63,633 nucleotides of DNA from Vibrio tasmaniensis 1F-187 (GCF_000272405.2 NZ_AJZM02000392.1:1-63633), one strand, 5' to 3'. Numbered from the stretch's first letter, positions 9,675-18,946 are shown. Notes: generated from the sequence alone by a model not told the origin. Numbers and translations are program-made.

Positions 9675-10073
9675 ATGCAAGCAGAAGTTAAATGGGTCGA
9701 AGGCTTTAAATTCCTAGGTCAATCTCAATCAGGTCACTCTGTCGTTATGGATGGCAGTGGCGGTGCTACCGCGCCAAGCCCTATGGAAATGGTGCTAATG
9801 GCTGCTGGCGGTTGTAGCTCTGTTGATGTGGTTGATGGCTTGAAATCTGCAGGCCAAAGCATCACAGGCTGTAATGCAAAACTTGAAACCACACGTCGTG
9901 AAACGGCACCAAAAATCTTTACTGTGATTAACATTCATTTTGAAGTGTCGGGTGAAAATCTTGATCCTGAGTTGGTTGCTAAGGTCTGTGCGGATTCATT
10001 AGAAAAGTACTGTTCAGTATGCTTAATGCTGGGTGCTGGTGTAGAGATGACCCACAGCTGGGAAATAGTCTAG
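9675..10073 (+). CDS. OsmC-family protein (YhfA-like)
   Basis: Small redox protein of the OsmC/Ohr fold, 132 residues. The ATG at 9675 is preceded by AAGGAA at a good distance; an in-frame ATG at 9642 lacks a site and would add 11 unconserved residues. Two cysteine regions typical of the fold are present: GGCSS near residue 50 and YCSVC near residue 114. OsmC relatives reduce organic hydroperoxides, but the YhfA subgroup has no settled substrate. It is a single gene between the divergent msrAB and the OmpA gene, and its placement beside msrAB suits an oxidative-stress role (inference). Confidence 0.85.
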   Translation: MQAEVKWVEGFKFLGQSQSGHSVVMDGSGGATAPSPMEMVLMAAGGCSSVDVVDGLKSAGQSITGCNAKLETTRRETAPKIFTVINIHFEVSGENLDPELVAKVCADSLEKYCSVCLMLGAGVEMTHSWEIV

Positions 10074-10158
10074 TCTCTGATTGTACAGCTTGGCGGTAGA
10101 CTGATTTTTACGGCTTCTACTTATAGCTGACGGCATATGGGGAGAGCCTGATAAAGGA

Positions 10159-10190
10159 AAGGGCGGAGCACTTGAAAGTGCTCCGCCCTT
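10159..10190. terminator. Terminator between the OsmC and OmpA genes
   Basis: AAGGGCGGAGCAC pairs perfectly with GTGCTCCGCCCTT. The two genes converge on it, and both strands have modest T-rich tails. Confidence 0.85.
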
Positions 10191-10216
10191 ATTATTTTAA
10201 TTAAGGTAGAGTGCTA

Positions 10217-11278
10217 TTATTCAGCAGTTTCTACGATAACTTCTTCCATTTGCGCTTTTTCTTGGTATTCGAAGCTTGGGATCGTTGCGTCAACACGACG
10301 GTTTTGCGCACGACCTTCAGCTGTAGCGTTTGATGCTACAGGGTTTTCTTCCCCTTCACCTGAAGCTGTAATGCGGTCCGCTTCAATGCCTTGCTCTTCA
10401 ATGTATGCGGCTACAGCAGCAGCACGCTTCTTAGAGATCATCATGTTGTACTCTGCCGCACCTGTTGAATCAGTGTGACCAACAACATTAACTGATGATT
10501 GAGGGTGAGCTTGCAGTACTTCAACTAATGGCATTAATGCAGATTTGCCTTCTGAAGATAATTCAGTGCTGTTTGTCTCAAACATACCTTGAGAGAAGCT
10601 TTCAGTTTTCGCTTTAGTAACCACAACTTCTTCTTCAACAACAATGACTTCTGGTTCGGCAATTGGCTCTGCAGGAGCCTGTGTTATAACGGCTGCAGAA
10701 GCGGCTGCTGCTGAAGCCGTTGTGTTACCTGTACCAAAGTTGTAGCTAAGGCCAACGGTAACAAGGTTAGAGTTTAAGTCTTGCACGAATTTATCATCGA
10801 AATCATCGAAGTATTGATATTCAACACGCAGTGCCCAGTCTTCAGCAAATTGCTTTTCAGCACCGATACCAAGAGACAATACTACGTCATCTTCGTCATC
10901 GTGCATGATGTAAGCCGGGCCGGCTTTGAAGAAGATATCAAATTTTTGTTGGATAGCGAGTCGATACATAGGGCTCAGAGAGATAGCGACGATTGAATCA
11001 CTATATTGCTTCAAAGTTCCTGTGCTATTAAAGCTTGTATCGTAGTCTCCTAGGTAGTCTGCGCTCAGTTCAAGAGCAAACTTGTCAGAAAAGTTGTAGC
11101 CACCGTAAAGGCCACCCGCAACAGAATCATCTTCGCATTTAACGCCATCGACACAGGCACTATCTAGCCAACCCATGCCCACTTTTGCACCAACATAAGT
11201 GGTTGCAGCAATAGAAGGAGCTGCCGCTAAGCCGGAAGCTGCGACGACAGCACACATGATTTTAGAAAGTTTTTTCAT
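10217..11278 (-). CDS. OmpA-family outer-membrane porin
   Basis: 353 residues. A signal peptide ends near SIAA, followed by an eight-strand beta-barrel domain up to about residue 180, a linker rich in Ala, Pro and Glu, and a C-terminal peptidoglycan-binding OmpA domain with NVVGHTDSTG and the GEENPVASNATAEGRAQNRR stretch. It anchors the outer membrane to the cell wall. The N-terminal CVDGVKCEDD loop has a cysteine pair. The gene stands alone, with a long upstream region. Several OmpA paralogues are usual in Vibrio, so I give no symbol. Confidence 0.9.
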   Translation of the reverse strand: MKKLSKIMCAVVAASGLAAAPSIAATTYVGAKVGMGWLDSACVDGVKCEDDSVAGGLYGGYNFSDKFALELSADYLGDYDTSFNSTGTLKQYSDSIVAISLSPMYRLAIQQKFDIFFKAGPAYIMHDDEDDVVLSLGIGAEKQFAEDWALRVEYQYFDDFDDKFVQDLNSNLVTVGLSYNFGTGNTTASAAAASAAVITQAPAEPIAEPEVIVVEEEVVVTKAKTESFSQGMFETNSTELSSEGKSALMPLVEVLQAHPQSSVNVVGHTDSTGAAEYNMMISKKRAAAVAAYIEEQGIEADRITASGEGEENPVASNATAEGRAQNRRVDATIPSFEYQEKAQMEEVIVETAE

Positions 11279-11629
11279 AATCTTATCCTTGGATTAATTT
11301 TTATTGTTATCTGAACTGACCTGTAAAGCGATAACTTACTGGCTAAGACACTGCGACCGTAAGTAAATCAAGGCGTTGATTCAGGTAGAACTTTTAAGGA
11401 ACTACTAATGTATTGTTAGTCTGATTGCGTATGATAGTCAATCGGATTGTTGGTATTCATAGTTTTCAAGGCGCTATTTATAGCTTTTTTGTTGATCAAT
11501 TGTTGTCTTAAATGTTGGAAACGATGAAACCTCGTATCATTTTAAGGCGATATGAGGTTTCATCTTTTTGTGTGAACGGATTATTTGGCTACATAGCCTG
11601 AGTTGTAAGGTGGAGCGGAGGCTTAGCTG
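11279..11629. other. Intergenic region upstream of the OmpA gene
   Basis: 351 bp between the OmpA gene and the end of phnX, both on the minus strand. It must hold the OmpA-gene promoter. The only strong structure I see is the hairpin at 11523-11569, whose T-run lies on the plus strand. Confidence 0.5.
11523..11569 (+). terminator. Hairpin with plus-strand T-run (orphan terminator or bidirectional end of phnX)
   Basis: A 16-bp stem (GATGAAACCTCGTATC with GATATGAGGTTTCATC, one G-T pair) is followed by TTTTT on the plus strand only. The annotated neighbours both run on the minus strand. It may end the phnX transcript, with an A-rich lead-in but a poor tail, or an unannotated plus-strand small RNA. 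Confidence 0.55.
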
Positions 11630-12448
11630 TTACGGACGCTCACCGGCTAACAAACGCTTTTCGATATCTGCAATCACTCTAGGTAAGTCGGCGATGGTAT
11701 CGATCAGGTAGTGCGGGTTTGATTTGTTTAGCTTAATGCTTGCTTTTTCTCGCGCAGCTGCAAGTGTCGCTTCGTCGGCATCCACATATTCTTGGTAGGT
11801 TAAGCCTGCTTCGTTGCCTGATAGTACAAGGCCTACTGTCCACATGCCTGCGTTGTGACCTTCATCGATACCCGGTGCAGCGTCATCCACTTTCACACAC
11901 GCAGCGACGTTCGTCACACCTAGGTCAATGACGTTTTTAAGTGCCATGAATGGAGCAGGGCGACCGCCTTGCGGTAAGTCGTCAGTTGCAACTACGTTGT
12001 CAGGAAGATAACCGTAATCTGCTGCAGCTGGAATTAGTACGTCCATCACCTCTCGTGGGTAACCAGAACAAGAGCCGATTTTTACGTTCTTTTCTTTTAA
12101 GTTATTCACGACTTCAATCGCGTTTAAAATTGGTGCTGCGTGGTCTGCTACTTTTGCTTTCTGAAGAGGCATGAATGCCGCGTAGATCGCATCAACGTCT
12201 TCACTGGTCATCGAGCGTCCGAATTGAGCATTCCAACGAGCGTTAACAGCTGGGATTCGACCAACTGCTTGGATGTGGTCCCATTTGCCGATCCCCATGG
12301 GTTCTCGCGCTTCTGCTAAGTCGATATCAAAGTCGAAACCTTGTCTGAATGCTTCAACGAAAATACTGGTTGGAGCAAATGATCCAAAATCAACGATAGT
12401 GCCAGCCCAGTCAAAGATAACCGCTTGGATAGGTGATGTTGTGTTCAT
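11630..12448 (-). CDS. phnX: Phosphonoacetaldehyde hydrolase (phosphonatase)
   Basis: Splits the carbon-phosphorus bond of phosphonoacetaldehyde into acetaldehyde and phosphate, the final step of the hydrolytic AEP pathway. The 272 residues show the HAD-superfamily nucleophile motif FDWAGT (Asp13) and a cap-domain lysine region, MGIGKWDHI, which in this family supplies the Schiff-base lysine. A second HAD region, [12 protein letters not shown], binds magnesium. It is the third gene of phnW-pbfA-phnX, 84 bp after pbfA. All three upstream enzymes of the island deliver its substrate. Confidence 0.95.
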   Translation of the reverse strand: MNTTSPIQAVIFDWAGTIVDFGSFAPTSIFVEAFRQGFDFDIDLAEAREPMGIGKWDHIQAVGRIPAVNARWNAQFGRSMTSEDVDAIYAAFMPLQKAKVADHAAPILNAIEVVNNLKEKNVKIGSCSGYPREVMDVLIPAAADYGYLPDNVVATDDLPQGGRPAPFMALKNVIDLGVTNVAACVKVDDAAPGIDEGHNAGMWTVGLVLSGNEAGLTYQEYVDADEATLAAAREKASIKLNKSNPHYLIDTIADLPRVIADIEKRLLAGERP

Positions 12449-12532
12449 AATAGTGTCCTATTTCTGTTCTCTCCCGGCTCAGGTTGTTCTGGGAGATGAA
12501 TGATTGTTTTAAGTTATTGGCTAAATGATGGT

Positions 12533-13972
12533 TTAAAGGTATTCAAAGTCTTTGCAGACTTTTGCTATCGCTTTTTCGAATACAGACAGAGCGACTTCTA
12601 GTTCGCTGCGACTGATGATCAATGGTGGGCTCAACTGAATCACATTACCTTGTGACACCTTGAAACTCAGGCCATCGTTTAGACACTGGTAAAGCACGGC
12701 TTCTGCTTCATCGAAAGCTCGGGTTTTGGTGATGTGGTCAGTGACCAACTCCACCCCCCAGAGCAGGCCGATGCCGCGAACATCACCAATGACTGGGTAC
12801 TTCTCTTTCATTTGAAGCAACTGTTCACGCACGAATGCGCTGTCCGCTTGTACTTTTTCAAGTAGGTTTTCTTGCTCAATCACTTCCATGGTCGCGAGTG
12901 CTGCCGCACAACCAATTGGGCTTTTCTCATGGGTGTAGTGACCAAGAGATACTTGCGCTGCCGTGTTGTATTTGTCTTTAGTGATCATGGCTGCGATTGG
13001 TACTAAGCCGCCGCCAAAACCTTTACCGATACATAGGATGTCAGGTTCGATATCAAACGCTTGGTGAGTGAACCATTCGCCACTGCGACCCATACCGTTT
13101 GGAATGTCGTCGATGATCAACATGACGTTGTGTTTGTCACAGATCTCACGGATGCGCTTCCAATAAGCCTTACTTGGCACTTGAACGTCTGTGTTACGAA
13201 CCGCTTCTGCAATGAAGGCGCCAATACCGCCTTCTTTTTCAATCACATATTCTAGGTAATCGGCATAGTGCACATCACATGCAGTCTCGTTTGAATCGCT
13301 AGCGTTATTCCCACTTAATGGAAAACTATCGCGAAGCGGGAAAGCACCGCGATAAGAGACGGCTGGTGGAATGCGTTCTACGCCAGCCATTAATGGCCCC
13401 ATGCCTTCGCGGAAACAAGCTTCGCCACCCACTGAAATTGCATCGAGTGACGCACCATGGAATGAGTCCCACAATGACACTACTTTGAAATTGTTGGTGA
13501 CATGTCGAGTAAGTTTTAGCGCCATGCCGATAACGGATGTGCCCCCGGGAGCAAACAACACGCGATTCAAATCACCACCGCAGATCTGTGTGAGTTTTTC
13601 AGCACACTGAACGGCAGTCTCATTGGTAAAGCGACGCGGTGAAAACGGCAATGACGCCATTTGCTGAGTCACTTTATTAATAATATGTGGGTGGCCATAA
13701 CCTAATTGGTGAACATTATTGCCGTGAAAGTCCATGTACTTCTTGCCCGTCGCATCTTGAATGTAGATGCCTTCTGCAGCTTCAAGCGTGTCTAGGCAAG
13801 GTGTTGACATGGCTTGATGAAGAAACACGTCAGAGTCACGCTTTAACATTGCTTGAGTCGCATCATCGTTTAGCGATTCGTTCCATTTTTCGCGTGCTGG
13901 CGTGGTGTTCACATCGCCTTCGCTTCGAAAGTGTGTGGCCTTTAGAATCGGCTCTTGATTGGTCATCGTCAT
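12533..13972 (-). CDS. pbfA: (R)-1-hydroxy-2-aminoethylphosphonate ammonia-lyase, PbfA type (class III aminotransferase fold)
   Basis: A PLP enzyme of 479 residues with the class III aminotransferase layout: GNNVHQLGYGHPH, the GGTSVIGMA phosphate-binding region, IIDDIPNGMGRSG, and the lysine in CIGKGFGGG that should bind PLP. Annotation tools usually name it only as an aminotransferase. The family placed next to phnW and phnX was shown, for a Vibrio splendidus protein, to be a lyase that releases ammonia from hydroxy-AEP to give phosphonoacetaldehyde. I assign it on fold and context. Its start overlaps the phnW stop by one base (TAATG), which suggests coupled translation. Confidence 0.85.
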   Translation of the reverse strand: MTMTNQEPILKATHFRSEGDVNTTPAREKWNESLNDDATQAMLKRDSDVFLHQAMSTPCLDTLEAAEGIYIQDATGKKYMDFHGNNVHQLGYGHPHIINKVTQQMASLPFSPRRFTNETAVQCAEKLTQICGGDLNRVLFAPGGTSVIGMALKLTRHVTNNFKVVSLWDSFHGASLDAISVGGEACFREGMGPLMAGVERIPPAVSYRGAFPLRDSFPLSGNNASDSNETACDVHYADYLEYVIEKEGGIGAFIAEAVRNTDVQVPSKAYWKRIREICDKHNVMLIIDDIPNGMGRSGEWFTHQAFDIEPDILCIGKGFGGGLVPIAAMITKDKYNTAAQVSLGHYTHEKSPIGCAAALATMEVIEQENLLEKVQADSAFVREQLLQMKEKYPVIGDVRGIGLLWGVELVTDHITKTRAFDEAEAVLYQCLNDGLSFKVSQGNVIQLSPPLIISRSELEVALSVFEKAIAKVCKDFEYL

Positions 13973-15075
13973 TATTTGATGTCCCAGTACATAGCGTTTT
14001 CTACAGCGCCAATGAGAGCTTCAATGTCTGACGGGTAAACTTCACCGATGTTACCGATTCGAAAGCAGTCTGCGTTTGAAACCTTGCCCGGGTAAATCAC
14101 AAACCCTTGTTCTTTCAAACGGTCATAGAACTCCTTGAATTGGTAATCGCTATGAGTTGGAGAATAGAAAGAGGTAATGATAGGTGAGTGAAGGTCATCA
14201 TTAAGCAGTGGTTCAAAGCCAAGAGAACGCATACCTGCAACCAATGTGGTTTGGTTGGTTTGGTAGCGACTATGACGAGCTTCGATGCCGCCTTCTTGTT
14301 CCAATTCAAGTAGAGCTTGGTAGAAAGCGCGCACTGTATGAGTCGGAGAGGTGAAGCGCCATTTCCCATGGTTGCTTTCCATACAGTGCCATTGGTCAAA
14401 CAAATCAAGGCTTAATGAGCGAGCTTGGCCTTTACACTTCTCGAGATCTGATTGCTTAGCAATAACAAAGCCGAACCCCGGTACCCCTTGAATGCACTTG
14501 TTTGCAGAGCTGATCATGTAGTCGATGCCTAAGTCAGCAATATCCATAGGGATGCCACCAAAGCTCGACATAGCATCAAGAATGACGGTTTTGTTGTGCT
14601 GTTTTGCCAATTTGGCAATCTCTTCAATTGGATTCAGCATGCCAGTGGTGGTTTCACAGTGGACAATCGCCACGTGAGTAATGTCTGAATCCATGGCCAA
14701 TGCCGTTTCCATTTCGTTCAAGTCAGGTTGTGATGTTTCACCTTGGGAAACGACATGGCATGGAATGTTTAAGTATTCTGCGATTTGAGCAATCCGAGCC
14801 CCATACGCACCGTTGTCAACAACAAGAAGCTTACCGCTTTTAGAAATAACGCTACCGATTGTTGCTTCAACTGAAGCGGTGCCGCTACCTTGCATTAGTA
14901 CGCTCGTGTAACCCGTTTGCTTAGTCGCAAAAGTCACTAGCTTGCTACGAATCACTTCAACAACGTCTTTGTTGTATTCATCATCCCACGTACACCAATC
15001 TTTTAGCATCGCTTGGCGAACGGTTTCAGAAGTAGATAGAGGACCCGGTGTCAGTAGTAGGTATTCGTTTCTCAT
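13972..15075 (-). CDS. phnW: 2-aminoethylphosphonate-pyruvate transaminase
   Basis: Transfers the amino group of AEP to pyruvate, giving phosphonoacetaldehyde and alanine. The 367 residues match the family: N-terminal [30 protein letters not shown], and [12 protein letters not shown] holding the PLP lysine. It is the first gene of the minus-strand operon phnW-pbfA-phnX. The promoter region, shared with divergent phnS, holds one PhnR-type operator at 15100-15111, just upstream of phnW. Confidence 0.95.
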   Translation of the reverse strand: MRNEYLLLTPGPLSTSETVRQAMLKDWCTWDDEYNKDVVEVIRSKLVTFATKQTGYTSVLMQGSGTASVEATIGSVISKSGKLLVVDNGAYGARIAQIAEYLNIPCHVVSQGETSQPDLNEMETALAMDSDITHVAIVHCETTTGMLNPIEEIAKLAKQHNKTVILDAMSSFGGIPMDIADLGIDYMISSANKCIQGVPGFGFVIAKQSDLEKCKGQARSLSLDLFDQWHCMESNHGKWRFTSPTHTVRAFYQALLELEQEGGIEARHSRYQTNQTTLVAGMRSLGFEPLLNDDLHSPIITSFYSPTHSDYQFKEFYDRLKEQGFVIYPGKVSNADCFRIGNIGEVYPSDIEALIGAVENAMYWDIK

Positions 15076-15099
15076 GTTTAATTCTCGTGATTTATATTC

Positions 15100-15111
15100 T
15101 GGACTATACCA
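15100..15111. promoter_or_regulatory. PhnR-type operator near phnW
   Basis: TGGACTATACCA is an imperfect copy of the palindrome TGGTATATACCA found upstream of phnT. It begins 25 bp from the phnW start. Confidence 0.6.
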
Positions 15112-15229
15112 ATATTTGCAGTTACTTTAACAACCAATTTAAACGGTCGTAAATAGCCAAAACGTTATTTTCACAAAAGCTTCATATTCAAATTTGTCAC
15201 TGATGTTGAGAAATTTTCCGATCTTGAAA

Positions 15230-15262
15230 CTGCCATTTTTTGTTCATTTAATCGTCATAAAA
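15230..15262 (+). promoter_or_regulatory. Pho box upstream of phnS
   Basis: Three tandem 11-bp units, CTGCCATTTTT, TGTTCATTTAA and TCGTCATAAAA, follow the PhoB pattern of a CTGTCAT-like heptamer plus an A/T tetramer. It ends 25 bp before the operator at 15288. PhoB activation fits a phosphorus-scavenging importer. Confidence 0.6.
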
Positions 15263-15287
15263 GTCGATTAGGTTAATACTCGCTATC

Positions 15288-15299
15288 TGGTACATACCA
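15288..15299. promoter_or_regulatory. PhnR-type operator upstream of phnS
   Basis: TGGTACATACCA differs from the phnT-site palindrome TGGTATATACCA at one position. It lies downstream of the Pho box, where a repressor could block the promoter. Confidence 0.7.
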
Positions 15300-15427
15300 A
15301 ATAAAAGTGTGTGCTCACAACCTAAATGAATTTATGGATATAGAAGCCTCTAGATGGAGCTTCTAGCCTTAACAACTTTAACCTTGGCAATTCCTAACCT
15401 TGGCATCGGGCCTGACTGGAGAAAATG

Positions 15428-16435
15428 ATGAAAAACCGTTTTATGAAAGGATCACTCGCAGCATTAGTTACTCTATTAGCGGGTAATGCTTATGCAGCAC
15501 AGGAAGTGACGGTTTACACCGCTTTTGAAACTGACATTTTAGCGAAATACAAAAACGCATTTGAAAGTGAAAACCCAGACATCAACATCAAATGGGTTCG
15601 TGACTCAACTGGGATCATGACGGCAAAATTATTGGCCGAGAAAAACAACCCTCGTGCAGAAGTAGTATGGGGTCTTGCGGGCTCTTCTATGGCTTTGCTT
15701 AAAGAAGAGGGCATTCTCAAGCCTTACACACCTCAAGGTGTAGAAGCACTGCGTTCAAACCTCAACGACCCGCAATCTACTCAAGCTTGGTACGGCAATG
15801 ATGCATTCTTTAATGCAGTTTGCTTTAACGAAGTGGTGGCTAAGCAATTGAACCTACCGGCGCCTAAGTCTTGGGATGACCTAACGAAACCTATCTATAA
15901 AGGTCACATTGCTATGCCAAACCCAGCATCTTCTGGTACGGGCTACATGCAGGTTTCGGCTTGGTTACAAAACATGGGTGAAGACCAAGGTTGGAACTAC
16001 ATGCAGAAGCTAGACCAAAACATTGCTCACTACACGCACTCTGGTTCTAAGCCATGTGTTCAAGCGGGCATGGGTGAAGTCGCTATCGGTATTTCTATGG
16101 CGAGCCGTGGCGCTAAGCTGAAAACTCAAGGCGCTCCACTTTCTGTGATTACGCCTGAAGGCATCGGCTGGGAATCGGAAGCGGTAGGCCTTGTTAAGCC
16201 TTCTGATGCAGCACAACGTGTTATCGATTGGTCTATTTCTAAAGCGGCAAACGAGCTTTACATCGAAATGTACCCAGTTGTTGGTCACCAAGATGTGACA
16301 GGCAAAGCAGAGAACTTCCCTAATGTAGAAAAGAACATGGCAAAAATGGACTTCGCTCGCATGGGCAGTGAACGTGCAGACGTTCTTAAAACATGGTCTG
16401 AGAAGTTTGACGCTAAATCAGAGCCAAAATCTTAA
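15428..16435 (+). CDS. phnS: AEP ABC transporter, periplasmic binding protein
   Basis: Captures 2-aminoethylphosphonate in the periplasm for the PhnT/permease importer. The protein has a signal peptide ending NAYA and the fold of Fe(III)-type binding proteins (EVTVYTAFETDI, AEVVWGLAGSS, YGNDAFFNAVCFN). Two ATGs stand back to back at 15425 and 15428; GGAG at 15418-15421 is better spaced (6 bp) for the second, giving 335 residues. A 16-bp repeat array and a terminator follow, so the binding protein is probably made in excess of the membrane parts. Confidence 0.9.
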   Translation: MKNRFMKGSLAALVTLLAGNAYAAQEVTVYTAFETDILAKYKNAFESENPDINIKWVRDSTGIMTAKLLAEKNNPRAEVVWGLAGSSMALLKEEGILKPYTPQGVEALRSNLNDPQSTQAWYGNDAFFNAVCFNEVVAKQLNLPAPKSWDDLTKPIYKGHIAMPNPASSGTGYMQVSAWLQNMGEDQGWNYMQKLDQNIAHYTHSGSKPCVQAGMGEVAIGISMASRGAKLKTQGAPLSVITPEGIGWESEAVGLVKPSDAAQRVIDWSISKAANELYIEMYPVVGHQDVTGKAENFPNVEKNMAKMDFARMGSERADVLKTWSEKFDAKSEPKS

Positions 16436-16459
16436 TCTGCTGAGTTTTTTAGTTCATGA

Positions 16460-16547
16460 GCTCCTTAGTTAATTATCTACTGAGCTTATTAGACACATAG
16501 TTTATTAGACACGTAGTCCATTAGATATGCAGCTCATTAGAAGTTAG
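16460..16547. repeat. 16-bp degenerate tandem repeat downstream of phnS
   Basis: Four adjacent units (GCTTATTAGACACATA, GTTTATTAGACACGTA, GTCCATTAGATATGCA, GCTCATTAGAAGTTAG) at 16484-16547, with a related unit at 16460-16475. The array begins 25 bp past the stop codon. Confidence 0.7.
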
Positions 16548-16555
16548 GAATCAGT

Positions 16556-16582
16556 AAAGGAAGGCTTCGGTCTTCCTTTTTT
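16556..16582 (+). terminator. Terminator after phnS
   Basis: AAAGGAAG pairs with CTTCCTTT around an 8-nt loop, followed by T residues. It lies 38 bp before the next gene, so partial readthrough could limit downstream expression. Confidence 0.75.
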
Positions 16583-16619
16583 AGTTTTACGCCTTTAGGT
16601 TTTTAGTAAGGTACAACAA

Positions 16620-18041
16620 ATGAAAAAGCACTACTCATATTGGTTCAAGCAAGCATTGGAACAGGAATTTGGTAGCATCAATGCGGGGCTAGAATCCGTT
16701 AAACCGCTTCAAAAAGACGTTAACTGTGATATCGCCATTGTCGGCGGTGGTTACACTGGTTTATGGACTGCGATTTCAATCAAACAACAACAGCCCGAAA
16801 AACATGTTGTCGTGATTGAAAAAGGCTTGTGTGGCAGCGGTGCTTCTGGCGCGAACGGCGGGTGTATGCTGACTTGGTCAACCAAATATCCAACGCTGAA
16901 AAAACTCTATGGAAAAGAGCAAGCCAAATGGCTGGTTAAGGAATCTGAAAAAGTCATTTACGAGATCGAAGCGTTCTGCAACGAGCATAAAATCGATGCG
17001 CATCTTTATAGAAGTGGCACTTACTACACGGCAACCAATGAATCTCAAAAGGGCGGAATGAAGCCTGTCGTTAATGAGCTGGTTAAGCAGGGTATCAATA
17101 GCTGGAAGAAGTGCGACAATTCTTTGGCTGATAAAGCGGGATCTGATCGCCACATTGAGGGTTACTACTCAGAAGCTGCGGGTAGTGTGCAGCCAGCGTT
17201 ATTGGCGAGAGGCTTACGCCGCGTTGCGATCGAATTGGGTGTCGAAATTTACGAAAATACAGAGATGACTTCTCTTGATTACGGCTCACCAGTTCGCGTC
17301 CAAACTGAGGGTGGGACGATAACTTCCGATAGAGTGATCTTAGCGCTCAATGCATGGATGCTCGATCACTTTAAGGAGTTCAAACGCAGCATTGTGGTTG
17401 TCTCGTCTGACATGGTAGTGACTAAGCCTATTCCAGAAAAACTCAAGCAGTTTGGTCCCGAAAAAGGAGCGGCGGTAGTGGACTCACGTATCTTTGTTCA
17501 TTACTACCGTGACACTGAGGATGGACGACTCATGTTGGGCAAAGGCGGCAATAAATTCTCGTTTGCAAATCAGGTTGAAAGCATGTTCAACCAAACGACT
17601 AACTACCTGCCGATTCTCAATCAATCGTTTCAAAAACTGTTCCCTAAATTGGAACAAAGTGAATTCGATTTCAATTGGTCTGGAGGCTCAGATCGTTCGG
17701 TCACCGGATTGCCATTTTTCGGTAACCTAAAAGGCCAAAGCAACATCTATTATGGGCTTGGTTATTCAGGCAATGGCGTTGCTCAAACCCGTATGGGCGG
17801 AAAAATTTTGTCTTCAATGGTGTTAGGATATGATAACGAATGGACACGTAGTGGCTTAACTAGCGGTCCACGAGGCTATTTCCCACCAGAGCCATTTCGT
17901 TGGGTTGGAGCAATGATGGTTAGAGATGCAGTTCGAAGAAAAGAGAACGCGGAAGATTCTGGTAACACGCCATTGTGGCTGGATAAACAGTTATCCAAAC
18001 TCGCAGGTGCGGCGGGCAAAGCCGACAAGGTTGAATCATAG
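16620..18041 (+). CDS. FAD-dependent amine oxidoreductase of the phosphonate island
   Basis: 473 residues of the D-amino-acid-oxidase (DAO) family. The FAD motif IAIVGGGYTG is near residue 40, followed by GLCGSGASGANGG and a C-terminal YYGLGYSGNGVAQTRMGGK that closes the FAD site. There is no signal peptide, so it is cytoplasmic. FAD enzymes placed in AEP clusters have been shown to oxidise N-methyl-AEP, and some AEP itself, to phosphonoacetaldehyde (the PbfC/PbfD groups); I infer the same here from position between phnS and phnT. Glycine-betaine-type amine oxidation is the alternative. Confidence 0.85.
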   Translation: MKKHYSYWFKQALEQEFGSINAGLESVKPLQKDVNCDIAIVGGGYTGLWTAISIKQQQPEKHVVVIEKGLCGSGASGANGGCMLTWSTKYPTLKKLYGKEQAKWLVKESEKVIYEIEAFCNEHKIDAHLYRSGTYYTATNESQKGGMKPVVNELVKQGINSWKKCDNSLADKAGSDRHIEGYYSEAAGSVQPALLARGLRRVAIELGVEIYENTEMTSLDYGSPVRVQTEGGTITSDRVILALNAWMLDHFKEFKRSIVVVSSDMVVTKPIPEKLKQFGPEKGAAVVDSRIFVHYYRDTEDGRLMLGKGGNKFSFANQVESMFNQTTNYLPILNQSFQKLFPKLEQSEFDFNWSGGSDRSVTGLPFFGNLKGQSNIYYGLGYSGNGVAQTRMGGKILSSMVLGYDNEWTRSGLTSGPRGYFPPEPFRWVGAMMVRDAVRRKENAEDSGNTPLWLDKQLSKLAGAAGKADKVES

Positions 18042-18182
18042 ATTAATCTAGCGTTTAAATTAGAAGTTTACATTTAGGCTCTCAGTGACTTTTTGGTTCG
18101 TCATTGAGGGCTTTCAACGTTGAACTAACTTTTAAAGCTGAACAAATAGCAATCTTTAATGCTTATTATATCTGCAATATAA

Positions 18183-18215
18183 CTGTCATTTAGCTTCTAT
18201 AAATTTGTCACTCAA
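18183..18215 (+). promoter_or_regulatory. Pho box upstream of phnT
   Basis: Three 11-bp units, CTGTCATTTAG, CTTCTATAAAT and TTGTCACTCAA. The first heptamer is a perfect CTGTCAT and the outer TGTCA cores are exactly 22 bp apart. It ends 23 bp before the operator at 18239, nearly the same geometry as at phnS. Confidence 0.6.
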
Positions 18216-18238
18216 CTGCAATATTCTCAGTTTAAATT

Positions 18239-18250
18239 TGGTATATACCA
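18239..18250. promoter_or_regulatory. PhnR-type operator upstream of phnT (perfect palindrome)
   Basis: TGGTATATACCA is a perfect 12-bp palindrome 18 bp before the phnT ATG. It is the best of three copies at the island's promoters and the likely target of the GntR/UTRA regulator encoded downstream. Confidence 0.75.
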
Positions 18251-18268
18251 TATAGAGAGTGCTGTAGT

Positions 18269-18946
18269 ATGAGCAACCAAACTTATTTGAATATTGAAAA
18301 CGTTGTAAAGCAATTTGGCCAATTTACAGCGTTAAAAGACATCTCCCTATCGATAGATAAAGGCGAGTTCGTCTGCTTCCTTGGCCCATCTGGCTGTGGA
18401 AAAACCACCTTATTACGTGCGATTGCAGGTCTAGACTTGCCAACTTCAGGTTCTATTGAGCAGAACGGTAATGATACGACCTTCTTGCCACCAGAAAAGC
18501 GCGACTTTGGCATCGTGTTCCAATCTTACGCTTTGTTTCCAAATCTCACTGTGGAAGAAAATATTGCGATTGGTCTAAAAAACCAAGGCATGTCGACTAA
18601 AGAAGCCCTTGAGACTGTTGAGTCTTGGTTAGAGACGATTGGTTTACCAACGTCTGGCCAAAAGTATCCGAATCAACTGTCTGGCGGACAACAGCAGCGT
18701 GTTGCTTTGGCTCGCGCATTGGCTCTTTCTCCAGGTTTGTTGCTACTCGATGAACCGCTGTCTGCGTTGGATGCGAAGGTAAGAACACATCTGCGTGACG
18801 AGATCTGCCAACTGCAACGCAAGTTGGGTATCACCACTATCATGGTGACGCACGACCAAGATGAAGCCTTAACGATGGCAGACCGAATTGTGGTGATGAA
18901 CCATGGTGTCATTGAGCAAGTAGGTGCCCCACAAGAGATCTACTAA
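18269..18946 (+). CDS. phnT: AEP ABC transporter ATPase PhnT, cut short by an in-frame TAA
   Basis: The ATPase of the AEP importer. The 225 residues include the whole nucleotide-binding domain: Walker [11 protein letters not shown]-loop, signature LSGGQQQR, Walker B LLLLDEP, D-loop SALD and the switch histidine in VTHDQDEA. The frame stops at TAA 18944-18946, but the same frame continues without a shift (KPVSRFVAEFVGSMNFIQ) to 19378. A single C-to-T change from CAA would explain the stop. The ATPase core is intact, so the short form may still work; the missing part is the C-terminal accessory domain. Confidence 0.85.
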   Translation: MSNQTYLNIENVVKQFGQFTALKDISLSIDKGEFVCFLGPSGCGKTTLLRAIAGLDLPTSGSIEQNGNDTTFLPPEKRDFGIVFQSYALFPNLTVEENIAIGLKNQGMSTKEALETVESWLETIGLPTSGQKYPNQLSGGQQQRVALARALALSPGLLLLDEPLSALDAKVRTHLRDEICQLQRKLGITTIMVTHDQDEALTMADRIVVMNHGVIEQVGAPQEIY

